A stretch of 64,000 nt of DNA from a virus. Position numbers and translations under genes: made by a program. How positions within the stretch are numbered: the first letter of the stretch is position 1; each line of letters begins with the position of its first letter. The stretch covers positions 1-64,000 of IMG/VR virus record IMGVR_UViG_3300036820_000010; one strand, given 5' to 3'. Under the pieces are notes generated by a model. It saw only the letters and a program-made list of their open reading frames with translations. It had not been told where the DNA came from and did no database searches. This document shows positions 55,140-62,793 of the stretch, piece by piece.

Positions 55140-56252
55140 TCAGAACTGCTCAACCTTCTTCTGTCCAAAGTCGACCGACACCCTAGATGCAGAAGGCCTG
55201 TTGTTCTTGGTCTTCCACAAGTGGTACTGAGGAGCAGTCAGAGTGCGCGGGATGTCTTCGACCAGACGGCGGACCAAGTAGGTCGAGGGCTCTTCTGGCC
55301 AGCGCATCCCGTAGACCAGAATTGCGTTAACTGCGTCCTCGTTACCCTTAGCGTAGTTGACCAGAGACAGAGTCAGAGAGTACAGGAGGGAAGGTTCCTT
55401 CGGGATCTTGACCGACTCAGGGGAGTCCAGGATCTCTTGAATCTGAGGGACCTCCTCGAACATCTTCTTGTACTGTAGAAACTCGGTCGCCGCACCCTCA
55501 CCGATGCAACCCGCCATCAGCGCCTTGGTGATGTCCTTGGTCTCGAACTTACCTTCTAAGGAGAGTTCCTCGGCTACCCCCAGGATCCTATCCGCGTACT
55601 CGAAGGACCGTGGAGTAGCGTAGGCCATGTCGGTAACGTCTGGCTTCTCCTTCGCTGCCCCGTTCGCCCAGACCTCCTGACGAAAGGCAGCAAACCCCTG
55701 CAGTAAAGGAGAAACATCGCCCAACTTCTGGGCCCAAGCAAGAAAAGAGCGAAGAGCATCCTGGGACCCAATCTCGATGTAGAGGTGACACATGCGGTTG
55801 GCCGCCGCCTTCGACAGAGGAGTAGTCCCGATGTCAGAAGTCGAGTTCCCAGCCAAGATCACGAAGGCGTTCTTGGAGAGTTCGTGCCCATTCAACTTCC
55901 GGTCCAGGATCAACTGCAGGGCAGTATTCTGAACGTCGAGGCGAGCCCGGTCGAACTCATCGAGGAACACGATCGCCTTCTCGTCAGTATCGAAGGGGAG
56001 CGTCTGAGGCATGAGGTACGTGAGGACCTTGTGCCCATCCTCCGCATCCTGGGGATAGGGAATCCCGCCTAAGTCAGAAGGTTCCTTGTCCGAGAGTCGG
56101 TAGTCGTAGATCTTGTAGTCCAGACGCTCCGCGATCTGCCTGACTACCGAGGACTTCCCGATCCCAACCGGACCCCACAGGGCAACCGGGACCTGAGCGA
56201 CGAAACAAGTCACCGTCGCACGCTCCGCCTGCTCCAAGGTGATGAACTGCAT
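55140..56252 (-). CDS. MoxR-type AAA+ ATPase
   Basis: 370 residues from ATG 56252 with CAGGAG 7 nt upstream; the 56321 frame lies in the promoter. ALWGPVGIGKSSVVRQIAER is Walker A (27-35), AIVFLDEFDRARLDVQNTAL Walker B, FVILAGNSTSDIGTTPLSKA with sensor 1 Asn, and ANRMCHLYIEIGSQ follow MoxR/CbbQ. With the VWA/HEAGH protein (49254) and the DUF3150-like protein (51342) it likely forms a remodelling complex on an unknown client. Promoter is twin of the DUF3150-like promoter. Confidence 0.9.
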   Translation of the reverse strand: MQFITLEQAERATVTCFVAQVPVALWGPVGIGKSSVVRQIAERLDYKIYDYRLSDKEPSDLGGIPYPQDAEDGHKVLTYLMPQTLPFDTDEKAIVFLDEFDRARLDVQNTALQLILDRKLNGHELSKNAFVILAGNSTSDIGTTPLSKAAANRMCHLYIEIGSQDALRSFLAWAQKLGDVSPLLQGFAAFRQEVWANGAAKEKPDVTDMAYATPRSFEYADRILGVAEELSLEGKFETKDITKALMAGCIGEGAATEFLQYKKMFEEVPQIQEILDSPESVKIPKEPSLLYSLTLSLVNYAKGNEDAVNAILVYGMRWPEEPSTYLVRRLVEDIPRTLTAPQYHLWKTKNNRPSASRVSVDFGQKKVEQF

Positions 56253-56310
56253 ATTTGAACTCCTGCCCTGGACTCGAGCGGGCTTCTCGCCGGGTTCCTT
56301 GATATCTATT

Positions 56311-56339
56311 ATTATAGGCACTCAGACACAGGAACGCAA
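56311..56339 (-). promoter_or_regulatory. Promoter of the MoxR operon
   Basis: -35 TTGCGT (56339-56334), 17-bp spacer, -10 TATAAT (56316-56311), inside TGAGTGCCTATAATAATAGAT. The leader to the ATG is about 50 nt. Confidence 0.8.
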
Positions 56340-56373
56340 GGTCCTAGGGTAGAAATTTTCAGGAAAACCTAGA

Positions 56374-56685
56374 CTAGGAAGATTTCTCTCCCGGACCACT
56401 GACTACCTCGACATGAACTAGGCCTCGAGGCTTCGGCTGGGCCAGGACTTGGTCCGAGATGAGGAAAGCAGCATCCGCAACATCCACCGCAGCAACTGGA
56501 ATCTCAGTTTCTAGGGTCAAGCGCAACTTACGCCCATCTTGAAGAAGGACAGCATTAACGACGCGCGCGCGCGTAGTCTTCCCATCCTCTCCACGGACTA
56601 CAGTAGACGTCCCGGGCAGTTTGGAAACTGACCCCTCTGCCCAGATCGAGTTACCTTTAGGTCCGACTTCTAGAGTCCAACGCAT
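56374..56685 (-). CDS. Small hypothetical protein
   Basis: 103 residues from ATG 56685 (longer option 56733). Beta-rich (MRWTLEVGPKGNSIWAEGSV, KTTRARVVNAVLLQDGRKLR) ending in a helical/loop tail. Near the 5' end of the unit upstream of the MoxR promoter. Function unknown. Confidence 0.6.
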   Translation of the reverse strand: MRWTLEVGPKGNSIWAEGSVSKLPGTSTVVRGEDGKTTRARVVNAVLLQDGRKLRLTLETEIPVAAVDVADAAFLISDQVLAQPKPRGLVHVEVVSGPGEKSS

Positions 56686-57007
56686 CCTTTTCTGCTCTCC
56701 TCTTGGCTGCTCGGTCTCGGTTACGCTGGGCAAGATTCCGACTCGCGTTGGCCCTACCTTTCAGGCGGGCTCGGTTAGTGTAAAAGACCTCACGCGTAAT
56801 CTCCCACTCCAACCCTCCCTCGACAACCAGGTCACGGTGATAGACAAGAATCGGGACTCCCTTCTCGATCTTAGGTATGATCACGGCCGTGTTCTTGAGG
56901 CACGCCTTCATCACCCAGGCTTCACCCTGGTACAAGACATCCTGCATAGGCTTGGGTTGGTGATCAAGAGTAGGCCGGCCTTCTAGTGCTGCTGGGAGAG
57001 TCTTCAA
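56657..57007 (-). CDS. Hypothetical basic protein
   Basis: 116 residues. The body is mixed with EAWVMKACLKNTAVIIPKIE, the C-terminal 40 residues are Arg/Lys-rich (RARLKGRANASRNLAQRNRD, RAAKRRAEKDAL) and probably bind nucleic acid. Overlaps neighbours. Confidence 0.65.
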   Translation of the reverse strand: MKTLPAALEGRPTLDHQPKPMQDVLYQGEAWVMKACLKNTAVIIPKIEKGVPILVYHRDLVVEGGLEWEITREVFYTNRARLKGRANASRNLAQRNRDRAAKRRAEKDALDSRSRT

Positions 57008-57225
57008 CCTTGCTCCTTCGATGCGTTAATCCGATTCTTAACTGCTGCCGGAGGATGCCCGATATGGTACTTGTGGCAAAAACTGCAGGAATAAGGAATC
57101 AGACCTCCTCCCTGCCCGTTGTTCCTGATCGACTCTATGGCTGCTAGGGCTTCTTCATGGGTGTCGAACTGCCTCTTGCCTTGACACGCAGACCGACGGA
57201 GTCTTCGCTTCGATGACATATTCAC
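57004..57225 (-). CDS. Small Cys/His protein
   Basis: 73 residues from GTG 57225 (or ATG 57219). Basic N-terminus (SSKRRLRRSACQGKRQF) with FDTHEEALAAIESI helix and YSCSFCHKYHIGH, giving C..C..H..H zinc ligands; a common actinophage small-protein pattern (Y-x-C-x-F-C-x-x-Y-H-x-G-H). Probably nucleic-acid related. Confidence 0.7.
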   Translation of the reverse strand: MNMSSKRRLRRSACQGKRQFDTHEEALAAIESIRNNGQGGGLIPYSCSFCHKYHIGHPPAAVKNRINASKEQG

Positions 57226-57482
57226 TTTACTCCCGGCTTATTGATGACTTTTGAACTCAAAGTCCCCTGGATCGAAAACCTCCTGAGTTGGGAACTTTCA
57301 CCCCGAGGAACAGGAGAAGGCGAACCCGAGTAGAAGAACTCTATCTCAGCATCAACTGACTCGAGTTCAACCCAACTCCCATTCCCGAAGAAAACTTGGA
57401 CTTTAGTCAGAGGGTTCGAGAGTTCACTGAAGTCGTCCAGGGGTTCCTCCTGCCTGACCACATAGTCAGGAACAGAAATCAT
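57222..57482 (-). CDS. VPDY-tag small protein
   Basis: 86 residues from ATG 57482 (MISVPDYVVRQEEPLDDF), overlapping the upstream stop; the frame from 57542 is inside the upstream gene. Another distant copy of the N-terminal tag, on a beta-rich body (KVQVFFGNGSWVELESVDAE). Function unknown. Confidence 0.7.
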   Translation of the reverse strand: MISVPDYVVRQEEPLDDFSELSNPLTKVQVFFGNGSWVELESVDAEIEFFYSGSPSPVPRGESSQLRRFSIQGTLSSKVINKPGVK

Positions 57483-57769
57483 CCCGCCTTCTTCTTCTGA
57501 CACCATACACAAACCATGTCTCGGCCGAGGGGCCCAGCACAAGACCTACAGGTCCCATGCGGACGGATCAAGTTCAGACGGTAGACGGTGAGGGACGCTT
57601 GTAGATCTGCGAGAACACTCAGAGACTCTGCGCGTGGAATATGGGCCTTGACGGCTCGACAAGATGGGAGGGAAATGATCCTGTCCAACTCGCTAGACTC
57701 CGCCTCTAGAACCAACTCTACGGTCGAGGCAGGGAGTCCCTTTGGGGGTCGCACCATCAAATCCATCAT
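57479..57769 (-). CDS. Zinc-ribbon protein, leaderless
   Basis: 96 residues from ATG 57769, seven bases after TATAAT (57782-57777); the ATG overlapping the -10 box at 57778 is rejected. C-terminal HGTCRSCAGPLGRDMVCVWC is a two-CxxC zinc ribbon; the N-terminal part is helical. First gene of the operon 57769-56374. Confidence 0.72.
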   Translation of the reverse strand: MMDLMVRPPKGLPASTVELVLEAESSELDRIISLPSCRAVKAHIPRAESLSVLADLQASLTVYRLNLIRPHGTCRSCAGPLGRDMVCVWCQKKKAG

Positions 57770-57776
57770 GTCTATC

Positions 57777-57782
57777 ATTATA
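57777..57782 (-). promoter_or_regulatory. -10 box of leaderless promoter
   Basis: TATAAT then gatagac and ATG at 57769; spacer resembles the plus-strand promoter at 4075 (catagac). Confidence 0.65.
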
Positions 57783-57817
57783 GTAGGTCTTGCGGGAGCG
57801 TGCGGGTTTTCCCTCCC

Positions 57818-57979
57818 TCAAGGGACTAGAAAGAAGACCAGTCCGACAAAGGCCAGTCCGATCCCGAACGGGAGCAACTGCAGAGACCCGACGGCTACCC
57901 CGAAAGTAACCAAGAACTCCGCGATCGCTCCGAGAATCAATAGAACTGCTCCAACGACGGCGCGAGTCGATCTCGGCAC
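57818..57979 (-). CDS. 53-residue two-helix membrane protein
   Basis: GTG immediately after the stop of the upstream gene. Two helices: AVVGAVLLILGAIAEFLVTF and LPFGIGLAFVGLVFFLV. Fills what looks like a gap. Function unknown. Confidence 0.6.
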   Translation of the reverse strand: MPRSTRAVVGAVLLILGAIAEFLVTFGVAVGSLQLLPFGIGLAFVGLVFFLVP

Positions 57980-58225
57980 CTAAGACTTCTCCTCGTTGTC
58001 TTCATTGTCTGATGAAGGCGTGCCCATTTCCTCAGGGAAGAACCACAACCCACAGGTCTTGCACAGAGTCTGCACAATCCCCTTCTTCGCCTGCTCCTCT
58101 GCCCACGCATGCCAACCTAAGTAGTCATGGGCAGGCACGACGTCTATGTGCCAGGAGCATTTCTTGGGTTGAGAGTACGCATCTTGGCCACGAGAGGCCC
58201 GGTAGCGATGACTCTTACGTCGCAA
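57980..58225 (-). CDS. Cys/His small protein
   Basis: 81 residues from TTG 58225. CSWHIDVVPAHDYLGWHAWA, then TLCKTCGLWFFPEEM gives Cys/His pairs that could bind one zinc; acidic C-terminus. Function unknown. Confidence 0.65.
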   Translation of the reverse strand: MRRKSHRYRASRGQDAYSQPKKCSWHIDVVPAHDYLGWHAWAEEQAKKGIVQTLCKTCGLWFFPEEMGTPSSDNEDNEEKS

Positions 58226-58236
58226 TTCTAAGAGCC

Positions 58237-58479
58237 TTAAAATACCCGAGAAGTCTTAGTTCTGATCTCCCCGCCGACTGAACCTCGGTCAAAAAGAGAA
58301 TCCCCCGGAAAGGCAGACTTCTCAGTCAACCCTGCCCAGTCTTGGCCTAGGACCAAGATCAAAGCCTCTTCTAGACGGTCGACCTTGTGAGCTAGGACCT
58401 CGACCGCAGACTCTGCCTTGCTCAGGCGCTGGGCCAGGGAAGGTCTAGTCTCGACAACTTGGTTCACACCTTGGTCCAC
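58237..58479 (-). CDS. Small coiled-coil protein
   Basis: 80 residues from GTG directly at the end of the upstream gene. Helical heptads (LAQRLSKAESAVEVLAHKVD, RLEEALILVLGQDW) and a disordered C-terminus. Function unknown. Confidence 0.6.
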   Translation of the reverse strand: MDQGVNQVVETRPSLAQRLSKAESAVEVLAHKVDRLEEALILVLGQDWAGLTEKSAFPGDSLFDRGSVGGEIRTKTSRVF

Positions 58480-58752
58480 CTACACATCCTCCTTACTCGC
58501 TGAGATCGACTCGATCGCAGTATCCCGAATCAACTTCTGGTCCCTCCTCAACATGTCGAAGAGTACTCTCCGCGCGACTACCGGCTTGGACTGAACTTCG
58601 ACGAACTTCCCGCCTCGCGTATGCAGGACGATCGCCCTCGCTACCCACCTTTCCTGGGTCGTGCCTAGAAGTTTGCCATCAGCATCGAAGGCCTGGTAGA
58701 AGGTCAGGTCAAGTGCTGCTGGCAAATCAAACCTTTTGTCCTTCATGTCCAT
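58480..58752 (-). CDS. Small hypothetical protein, leaderless
   Basis: 90 residues. ATG lies five bases after the -10-like TATACT (58763-58758). LDLTFYQAFDADGKLLGTTQ, ERWVARAIVLHTRGGKFVEV, then LFDMLRRDQKLIRDT. First gene of the minus-strand unit and divergent from the primase operon. Function unknown. Confidence 0.68.
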   Translation of the reverse strand: MDMKDKRFDLPAALDLTFYQAFDADGKLLGTTQERWVARAIVLHTRGGKFVEVQSKPVVARRVLFDMLRRDQKLIRDTAIESISASKEDV

Positions 58753-58997
58753 CTATAAGTATATAGGGTCCGATCAAGAAGTGCGCAGTGAGAAATTGAT
58801 ATAGATAGGCAACCCCATCCGATATACAATCCTAAGCACCTCGGGTGGTCGCTCCCGAAAGTCGATAGGAGAAAGGGGACTCTTGGACCTGTCCCGGTTA
58901 TACAGGTCTGCCTCCAGTCATTGAGTACCCTAGAGGGCCCGAGGTACATCAAAACAAGGAGGCAGCCAGGACATGGGCCAGGCGCTAACGTCTATCG
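58753..58997 (+). promoter_or_regulatory. Divergent control region and structured leader of the primase gene
   Basis: Minus -10 TATACT at 58763-58758; plus -10 candidate TACAAT at 58825-58830. The roughly 160-nt plus leader can pair CCTCGGG (58839-58845) with CCCGAGG (58938-58944), GACCTGT (58886-58892) with ACAGGTC (58902-58908), and CTGCCTCC (58908-58915) with GGAGGCAG (58958-58965). The last pair hides the ribosome site AAGGAGG of the 10-codon ORF at 58973, so the leader could be an attenuator or thermosensor-like switch. Confidence 0.55.
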
Positions 58998-59005
58998 GTG
59001 AGTAA
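58973..59005 (+). CDS. Ten-codon leader ORF coupled to the primase
   Basis: ATG with AAGGAGG 10-12 nt upstream reads MGQALTSIGE and its stop overlaps the primase GTG at 58998. The primase start itself has no clear ribosome site, so translation is probably coupled to this ORF. Confidence 0.5.
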   Translation: MGQALTSIGE

Positions 59006-60890
59006 GTTTCGGCTCACCCATCTTCCTCAAATCACCTACGACTATGTACGCGCAGTCAGAGCAGATGGGTTGGTCGAATGCGGGGACAGGGAGTGTAAAG
59101 TCTTATGCCCTGCCCATCCCGACGTCAAACCGTCACTGTCAGTCAAGGACCTGGGCAAAGATGGCCTTCTCCTGCACTGCCATGCTGGGTGCCTGTACTC
59201 CCAGATCATCGAGGCCTTAGGTGCCCTCGAAGTCTCTGCCCCTCAACCCGCAGTCAAACTGCAGTTGAAACCAGAGACTGAAGAAACTCAAGCCTTCTCG
59301 CCCGACACCCTAGAATGGTTCTCGACCTACACTGGGGTACCTACAAGTTTTCTCTTGAGCCTAGGCAGGAACATCGCCTTCGCCCAGAAAGAAATTCGCT
59401 TCTTATTTCCAGGCGTCAAGGCAGCCAAGTACCGGAAGGCGAGAGCCAAAGAGTTCTGGTGGATCCAAGACGGGGGCGACCGACCCCCATTCTGGCCACT
59501 CCCGCCCAAGACACTCCCTACCCGCATCTTTCTAGCGACCGGAGAGACAGACTGCATCTCACTCAAGTCTTTGGGCTATGACGCCTTCGCCTTGACTGCA
59601 GGCGAGGGGGCGATGCCGGAACTCGCGGCACTCCGCGTTCTCTACGACCGAGGAGTACGCGAGATCGTCTATGTCCCAGATCTAGACGAGGCGGGCCAAA
59701 GAAAGATCCCGATTCTTCAGGAAAGAATCGAAGACGCCGAGATCTCGTTCTTAGAGATCAACCTAGCATCCCAAAGAGATCCCCTGATCGGGGAGAAAGA
59801 CGCAAAAGGCGTAGTCTCTAGACTCCTCGACAGCATCGAGGCGGGAGACATCAAGAAGATTCTGGACTCGTTGGTTGCTCAACCAACTCAACTCGAAGAA
59901 CGCTTTCCTACTGTCGATCTAGGCGCCTTGATGCTGGCCGGGATTCCGCCTCGCCCCTTCCTGATCCCAGACCTCATCTACAAAGACAGGTGCATGGTTC
60001 TTCATGGACCTTCAGGTGATGGAAAGACGATGATCTCCCTGGCCTTGTGTTCCGAAATGATCAAAGCAGGAGAAACTGTCTTCTACTGCGACGAAGAAAA
60101 CGGGGAAGACGAGATAGCCAAACGCCTGATGGGTTTGGGCCTAACTCCAACCCAAGTTACCAACCAGTTCCTATACTTTCCTCTAACATCGCCTTCCCTC
60201 AAAGAAGCCGACTCCCTCCTCAGGAGAATAGTAGGATTCAACCCAGTCTGGGGAGTCTTTGATTCAGGGGCTGACTTCTACACAGCAGCAGGCCTCAAAG
60301 AGAATGACAATGACGACATGGTCACCTGGTTCAAGGCCTTTGTTCAGCCCCTGTCTCGAACTTACCAGATAGGCTCACTTCTCTTAGACCACGAAAATGC
60401 AGTTGGAGAAGAAGGTAAACCCAGAGGAGCATCTTCGAAGAAACAGAAAACTGATGCCTCCTGGCATATCAAGGTAACCAAACCTTTCGACCAGGATACT
60501 ATTGGAGAGGTAGAATTCGAGAGAAAGAAGAACAGACACGGAAGCCTACCCCCCCTACGCAAGGCTAGGATAGGTGGAGATGGACAGGGAAACATTGATT
60601 TCCACCTCTACCCCACAGTAGTAACTCCTACTGTATCTCAACAGCAGGCACACGCTAATGCTAAGAGGATGCAGTACTGGTGGACCGAAGTCGACAAGGT
60701 ACTTCGCCAGGCAGGATGCGTCGATGCTTCTTCGGGGCTGAGTCAATCGAAGCTGTTTTCTGCTCTTCCCTCAGGCCTAGGTCAAGCAGACAAGACCCAA
60801 ATGATGCAGGATTGCGCAGACTCTCCTCTGTCTAAGGTCAAGCGTCAAGTCTTCGGGCCTAGGAAGACAATTACTTACTGGGTAGTGTAG
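58998..60890 (+). CDS. Primase-helicase (zinc finger, TOPRIM, RepA-type ATPase)
   Basis: 630 residues. VECGDRECKVLCPAHPDVKP, then HCHAGC is the primase zinc finger (28-65); RIFLATGETDCISLKSLGYD and VYVPDLDEAGQRK (E and D-x-D) are the TOPRIM domain near 175-240; MVLHGPSGDGKTMISLALCS is Walker A (near 335-350), WGVFDSGADF Walker B, and LLLDHENAVGEEGKPRGASS a RepA/AAA_25 loop. Makes primers and unwinds DNA at the phage fork. Start coupled to the leader ORF. Confidence 0.92.
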   Translation: MSKFRLTHLPQITYDYVRAVRADGLVECGDRECKVLCPAHPDVKPSLSVKDLGKDGLLLHCHAGCLYSQIIEALGALEVSAPQPAVKLQLKPETEETQAFSPDTLEWFSTYTGVPTSFLLSLGRNIAFAQKEIRFLFPGVKAAKYRKARAKEFWWIQDGGDRPPFWPLPPKTLPTRIFLATGETDCISLKSLGYDAFALTAGEGAMPELAALRVLYDRGVREIVYVPDLDEAGQRKIPILQERIEDAEISFLEINLASQRDPLIGEKDAKGVVSRLLDSIEAGDIKKILDSLVAQPTQLEERFPTVDLGALMLAGIPPRPFLIPDLIYKDRCMVLHGPSGDGKTMISLALCSEMIKAGETVFYCDEENGEDEIAKRLMGLGLTPTQVTNQFLYFPLTSPSLKEADSLLRRIVGFNPVWGVFDSGADFYTAAGLKENDNDDMVTWFKAFVQPLSRTYQIGSLLLDHENAVGEEGKPRGASSKKQKTDASWHIKVTKPFDQDTIGEVEFERKKNRHGSLPPLRKARIGGDGQGNIDFHLYPTVVTPTVSQQQAHANAKRMQYWWTEVDKVLRQAGCVDASSGLSQSKLFSALPSGLGQADKTQMMQDCADSPLSKVKRQVFGPRKTITYWVV

Positions 60891-60907
60891 AGGACCCCCA
60901 ATCCGTC

Positions 60908-61150
60908 TATAATTACGACCGCCTCGCCACCGTCTCGAGATGGTGTGAGACAGCATGACCCGGTCCATGTCCGACGACCGCCTCGTGGGGGGCCATAAGA
61001 ACGAAGTTCTGGCCCCTAGCGAGACGGTCGGAGTGGACCCTGAATGACCGGCGAGGTGGTCACTAGCGACCGTAGCGACCGCCTCACTCCGGTCGCAACG
61101 GTCGCAGAAATTTAAGGAAACTCCCCAAAACCGACCGCCTCGTCAGGAGA
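60908..61150 (+). promoter_or_regulatory. Promoter and repeat-rich structured leader of the GIY-YIG gene
   Basis: TATAAT at 60908-60913 begins a ~235-nt leader holding four GACCGCCTC(G/A) repeats (60917, 60976, 61077, 61133). It also has a long hairpin whose outer stem pairs GACCGCCTCG (60976) with CGAGACGGTC (about 61020-61029), enclosing GGGGCC..AGAAC/GTTCT..GGCCCC, and a near-perfect hairpin GCGACCgtaGCGACC / GGTCGCaacGGTCGC (about 61066-61106). Could be a replication origin with iterons next to the primase, or a regulatory RNA. Confidence 0.6.
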
Positions 61151-61155
61151 AAACC

Positions 61156-61812
61156 TTGAAGACCAGCCTCTATCGGTTTTTCGACAGACAGGGAAACCTA
61201 CTCTACATCGGGATTTCAAAGGCCCCCCTCCAACGCCTCCTGCAGCATCGGGAGGAAAAACTTTGGTGGGAAGAAATCGGAACCATCAAACTTGAGTTTT
61301 TCGAGACCCGAGAAGAAGCCCTCTTCCAAGAATTTACCGCAATTCAAGCAGAACAACCCAGGTACAACATCCACAGTAAAAAACTTAGGCAAGTTTCCCC
61401 CAAACTAGGGAATGCACTACCTTCTTCCCTTCTGCCTACTGAACTCATATTCGAAGGGGAATCCAAATTAGGGTGGAATCTACCTGACGACTGTCCCCAC
61501 TGTGAACTTCCAGTGTCTCCGGTCAAGATTGATCTCCTAACCGGAGAATGTTTCTACTCCTGTCCTACCTCCCAACTCACCTGGACCTGCCGTTGGGGAC
61601 TCGAATACAACTTGGGTAAAAGGACCTTCTCAAACCTGAAAAACTTAACTAGAGGAATGAGCAAAGTAATCCAAGTCCCTGGAGGCTATGCCTGCACCCA
61701 AGAAGACCTCAGAGAACTTAAGACCCTCAACCTAAAATTTCCTTCTCCCCTTAGAAGATGCTGGAAAGGTTGGGATGGGAAGTTTTATGGGTTCACTCAA
61801 AACCTCCTATAA
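61156..61812 (+). CDS. GIY-YIG endonuclease with Cys-rich C-terminus
   Basis: 218 residues from TTG with AGGAG 6 nt upstream. SLYRFFDRQGNLLYIGISKA, PLQRLLQHREEKLWW and EEALFQEFTAIQAEQPRYNI are the GIY-YIG nuclease core, with Tyr, Arg and Glu of the active site (GIY becomes SLYRFFD...LYIGIS). A CPHCELPVSPVKIDLLTGEC and YSCPTSQLTWTC follow, a zinc-binding module. Could be a free homing-type nuclease or a phage repair enzyme. Confidence 0.82.
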   Translation: MKTSLYRFFDRQGNLLYIGISKAPLQRLLQHREEKLWWEEIGTIKLEFFETREEALFQEFTAIQAEQPRYNIHSKKLRQVSPKLGNALPSSLLPTELIFEGESKLGWNLPDDCPHCELPVSPVKIDLLTGECFYSCPTSQLTWTCRWGLEYNLGKRTFSNLKNLTRGMSKVIQVPGGYACTQEDLRELKTLNLKFPSPLRRCWKGWDGKFYGFTQNLL

Positions 61813-61813
61813 T
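61808..61813 (+). promoter_or_regulatory. -10 box overlapping the GIY-YIG stop codon
   Basis: TATAAT at 61808-61813 followed after about 25 nt by TAGGAG and the GTG at 61846. Confidence 0.55.
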
Positions 61814-61845
61814 GATGGAAAGATCGATCATAGGAGAACTCAAGA

Positions 61846-62151
61846 GTGCACCCGAAAGACATCGTCGTCGACCAGTTGTACAGTCGAACTTGGCAAGCAG
61901 TCGAGACAACCCCTGAGGCCCAGGAAGCCCACCGGGAGTTCATCAAGTTCTGGGTCGACTGGCTGACCGAAGAAAGCAACGGCGAATTCAGGCATCAGCG
62001 GGCAGAACCTTTGATGGCACTCCCCTCGATCATCGGGCAACACCAGGAGATCAAGGCACTCCCTCCGCGGACAAACCCGGAAAACAACCCTATAGCCCAA
62101 CCGCCCTCGGTGTCGAGGCGACAGCGTAGCCCGAAGGCGAAAGCAGAGTGA
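61846..62151 (+). CDS. Hypothetical protein
   Basis: 101 residues from GTG, with TAGGAG 9 nt upstream. Helical N-terminus (VVDQLYSRTWQAVETTPEAQ, AHREFIKFWVDWLTEE) and basic/Ser-rich disordered C-terminus. Overlaps the next gene by 4 nt. Function unknown. Confidence 0.65.
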   Translation: MHPKDIVVDQLYSRTWQAVETTPEAQEAHREFIKFWVDWLTEESNGEFRHQRAEPLMALPSIIGQHQEIKALPPRTNPENNPIAQPPSVSRRQRSPKAKAE

Positions 62152-62498
62152 AGTACGCCTCAACCGTCGATGAAGCAGCAGGTATCCTGAAGGTCTCCTC
62201 GCCTACCGTCAGGCGTTGGTGCATTTCAGGAAAACTCAAAGCAGTCAAGTTTGGAGACTCCTGGATGATTGATCTGAACCCGAGCCCGTCCAAGGATCAT
62301 CCCGTCTACCGCAAAGTCAAGGACGACTCGAGGGGAGTAACTCCTGTCTACTTCATCGTCTGCGACGAGGGCTACCGGGAGTCGATTGTCTGCGATGGGA
62401 TGTACGAGTGGGCAGCCGATTGGTTGCTCGAGGTTTTGGGCCGACGACCTTATGCCCCAAGACATCGGCCTCAGGAGTCGGTCCATAGTGGGACCTGA
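62148..62498 (+). CDS. Excisionase/MerR-like HTH protein
   Basis: 116 residues from GTG. YASTVDEAAGILKVSSPTVRRWCISGKLKAVKFGDSWMIDLNPS is a winged HTH_17 domain as in phage excisionases. The C-terminal 65 residues are separate (VYFIVCDEGYRESIVCDGMY) with two Cys. A DNA-binding regulator or excisionase; no integrase is seen here. Confidence 0.78.
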   Translation: MKYASTVDEAAGILKVSSPTVRRWCISGKLKAVKFGDSWMIDLNPSPSKDHPVYRKVKDDSRGVTPVYFIVCDEGYRESIVCDGMYEWAADWLLEVLGRRPYAPRHRPQESVHSGT

Positions 62499-62793
62499 AC
62501 TCAACTTTTCTGGTGTCGAGAACACCCCGGGCGAACACTTCTCTGGGCGTCCTAAGGCCTGGTGCTGTGACTGCCGCGAATGGTGCTACCCTGATCCTGA
62601 ACTGCACTGCGGTTGCTGCACCGACTACCTGAAGTCCATCGCCAGGCGCCCCTCGATGAGTTTTCGTTGGTATGACCTGTGGGTAGGGGCCTACTTCGAT
62701 CAGGAGTACCAGCGCCTGTTCATCTGCCTTCTTCCGACCTGGGTCCTACGCATCGACCTGCGCTGGTTTGCGAGGCGACACCAGAAAGGGTGA
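62488..62793 (+). CDS. Cys-rich small protein
   Basis: 101 residues from GTG 62488, with AGGAG 10 nt upstream; starts at 62386 or 62452 lie deep in the HTH gene. WCCDCREWCYPDPELHCGCC near residue 25-44 is a dense Cys cluster, followed by a basic, Trp-rich helical end (FRWYDLWVGAYFDQEYQRLF). Function unknown. Confidence 0.65.
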   Translation: MGPELNFSGVENTPGEHFSGRPKAWCCDCREWCYPDPELHCGCCTDYLKSIARRPSMSFRWYDLWVGAYFDQEYQRLFICLLPTWVLRIDLRWFARRHQKG

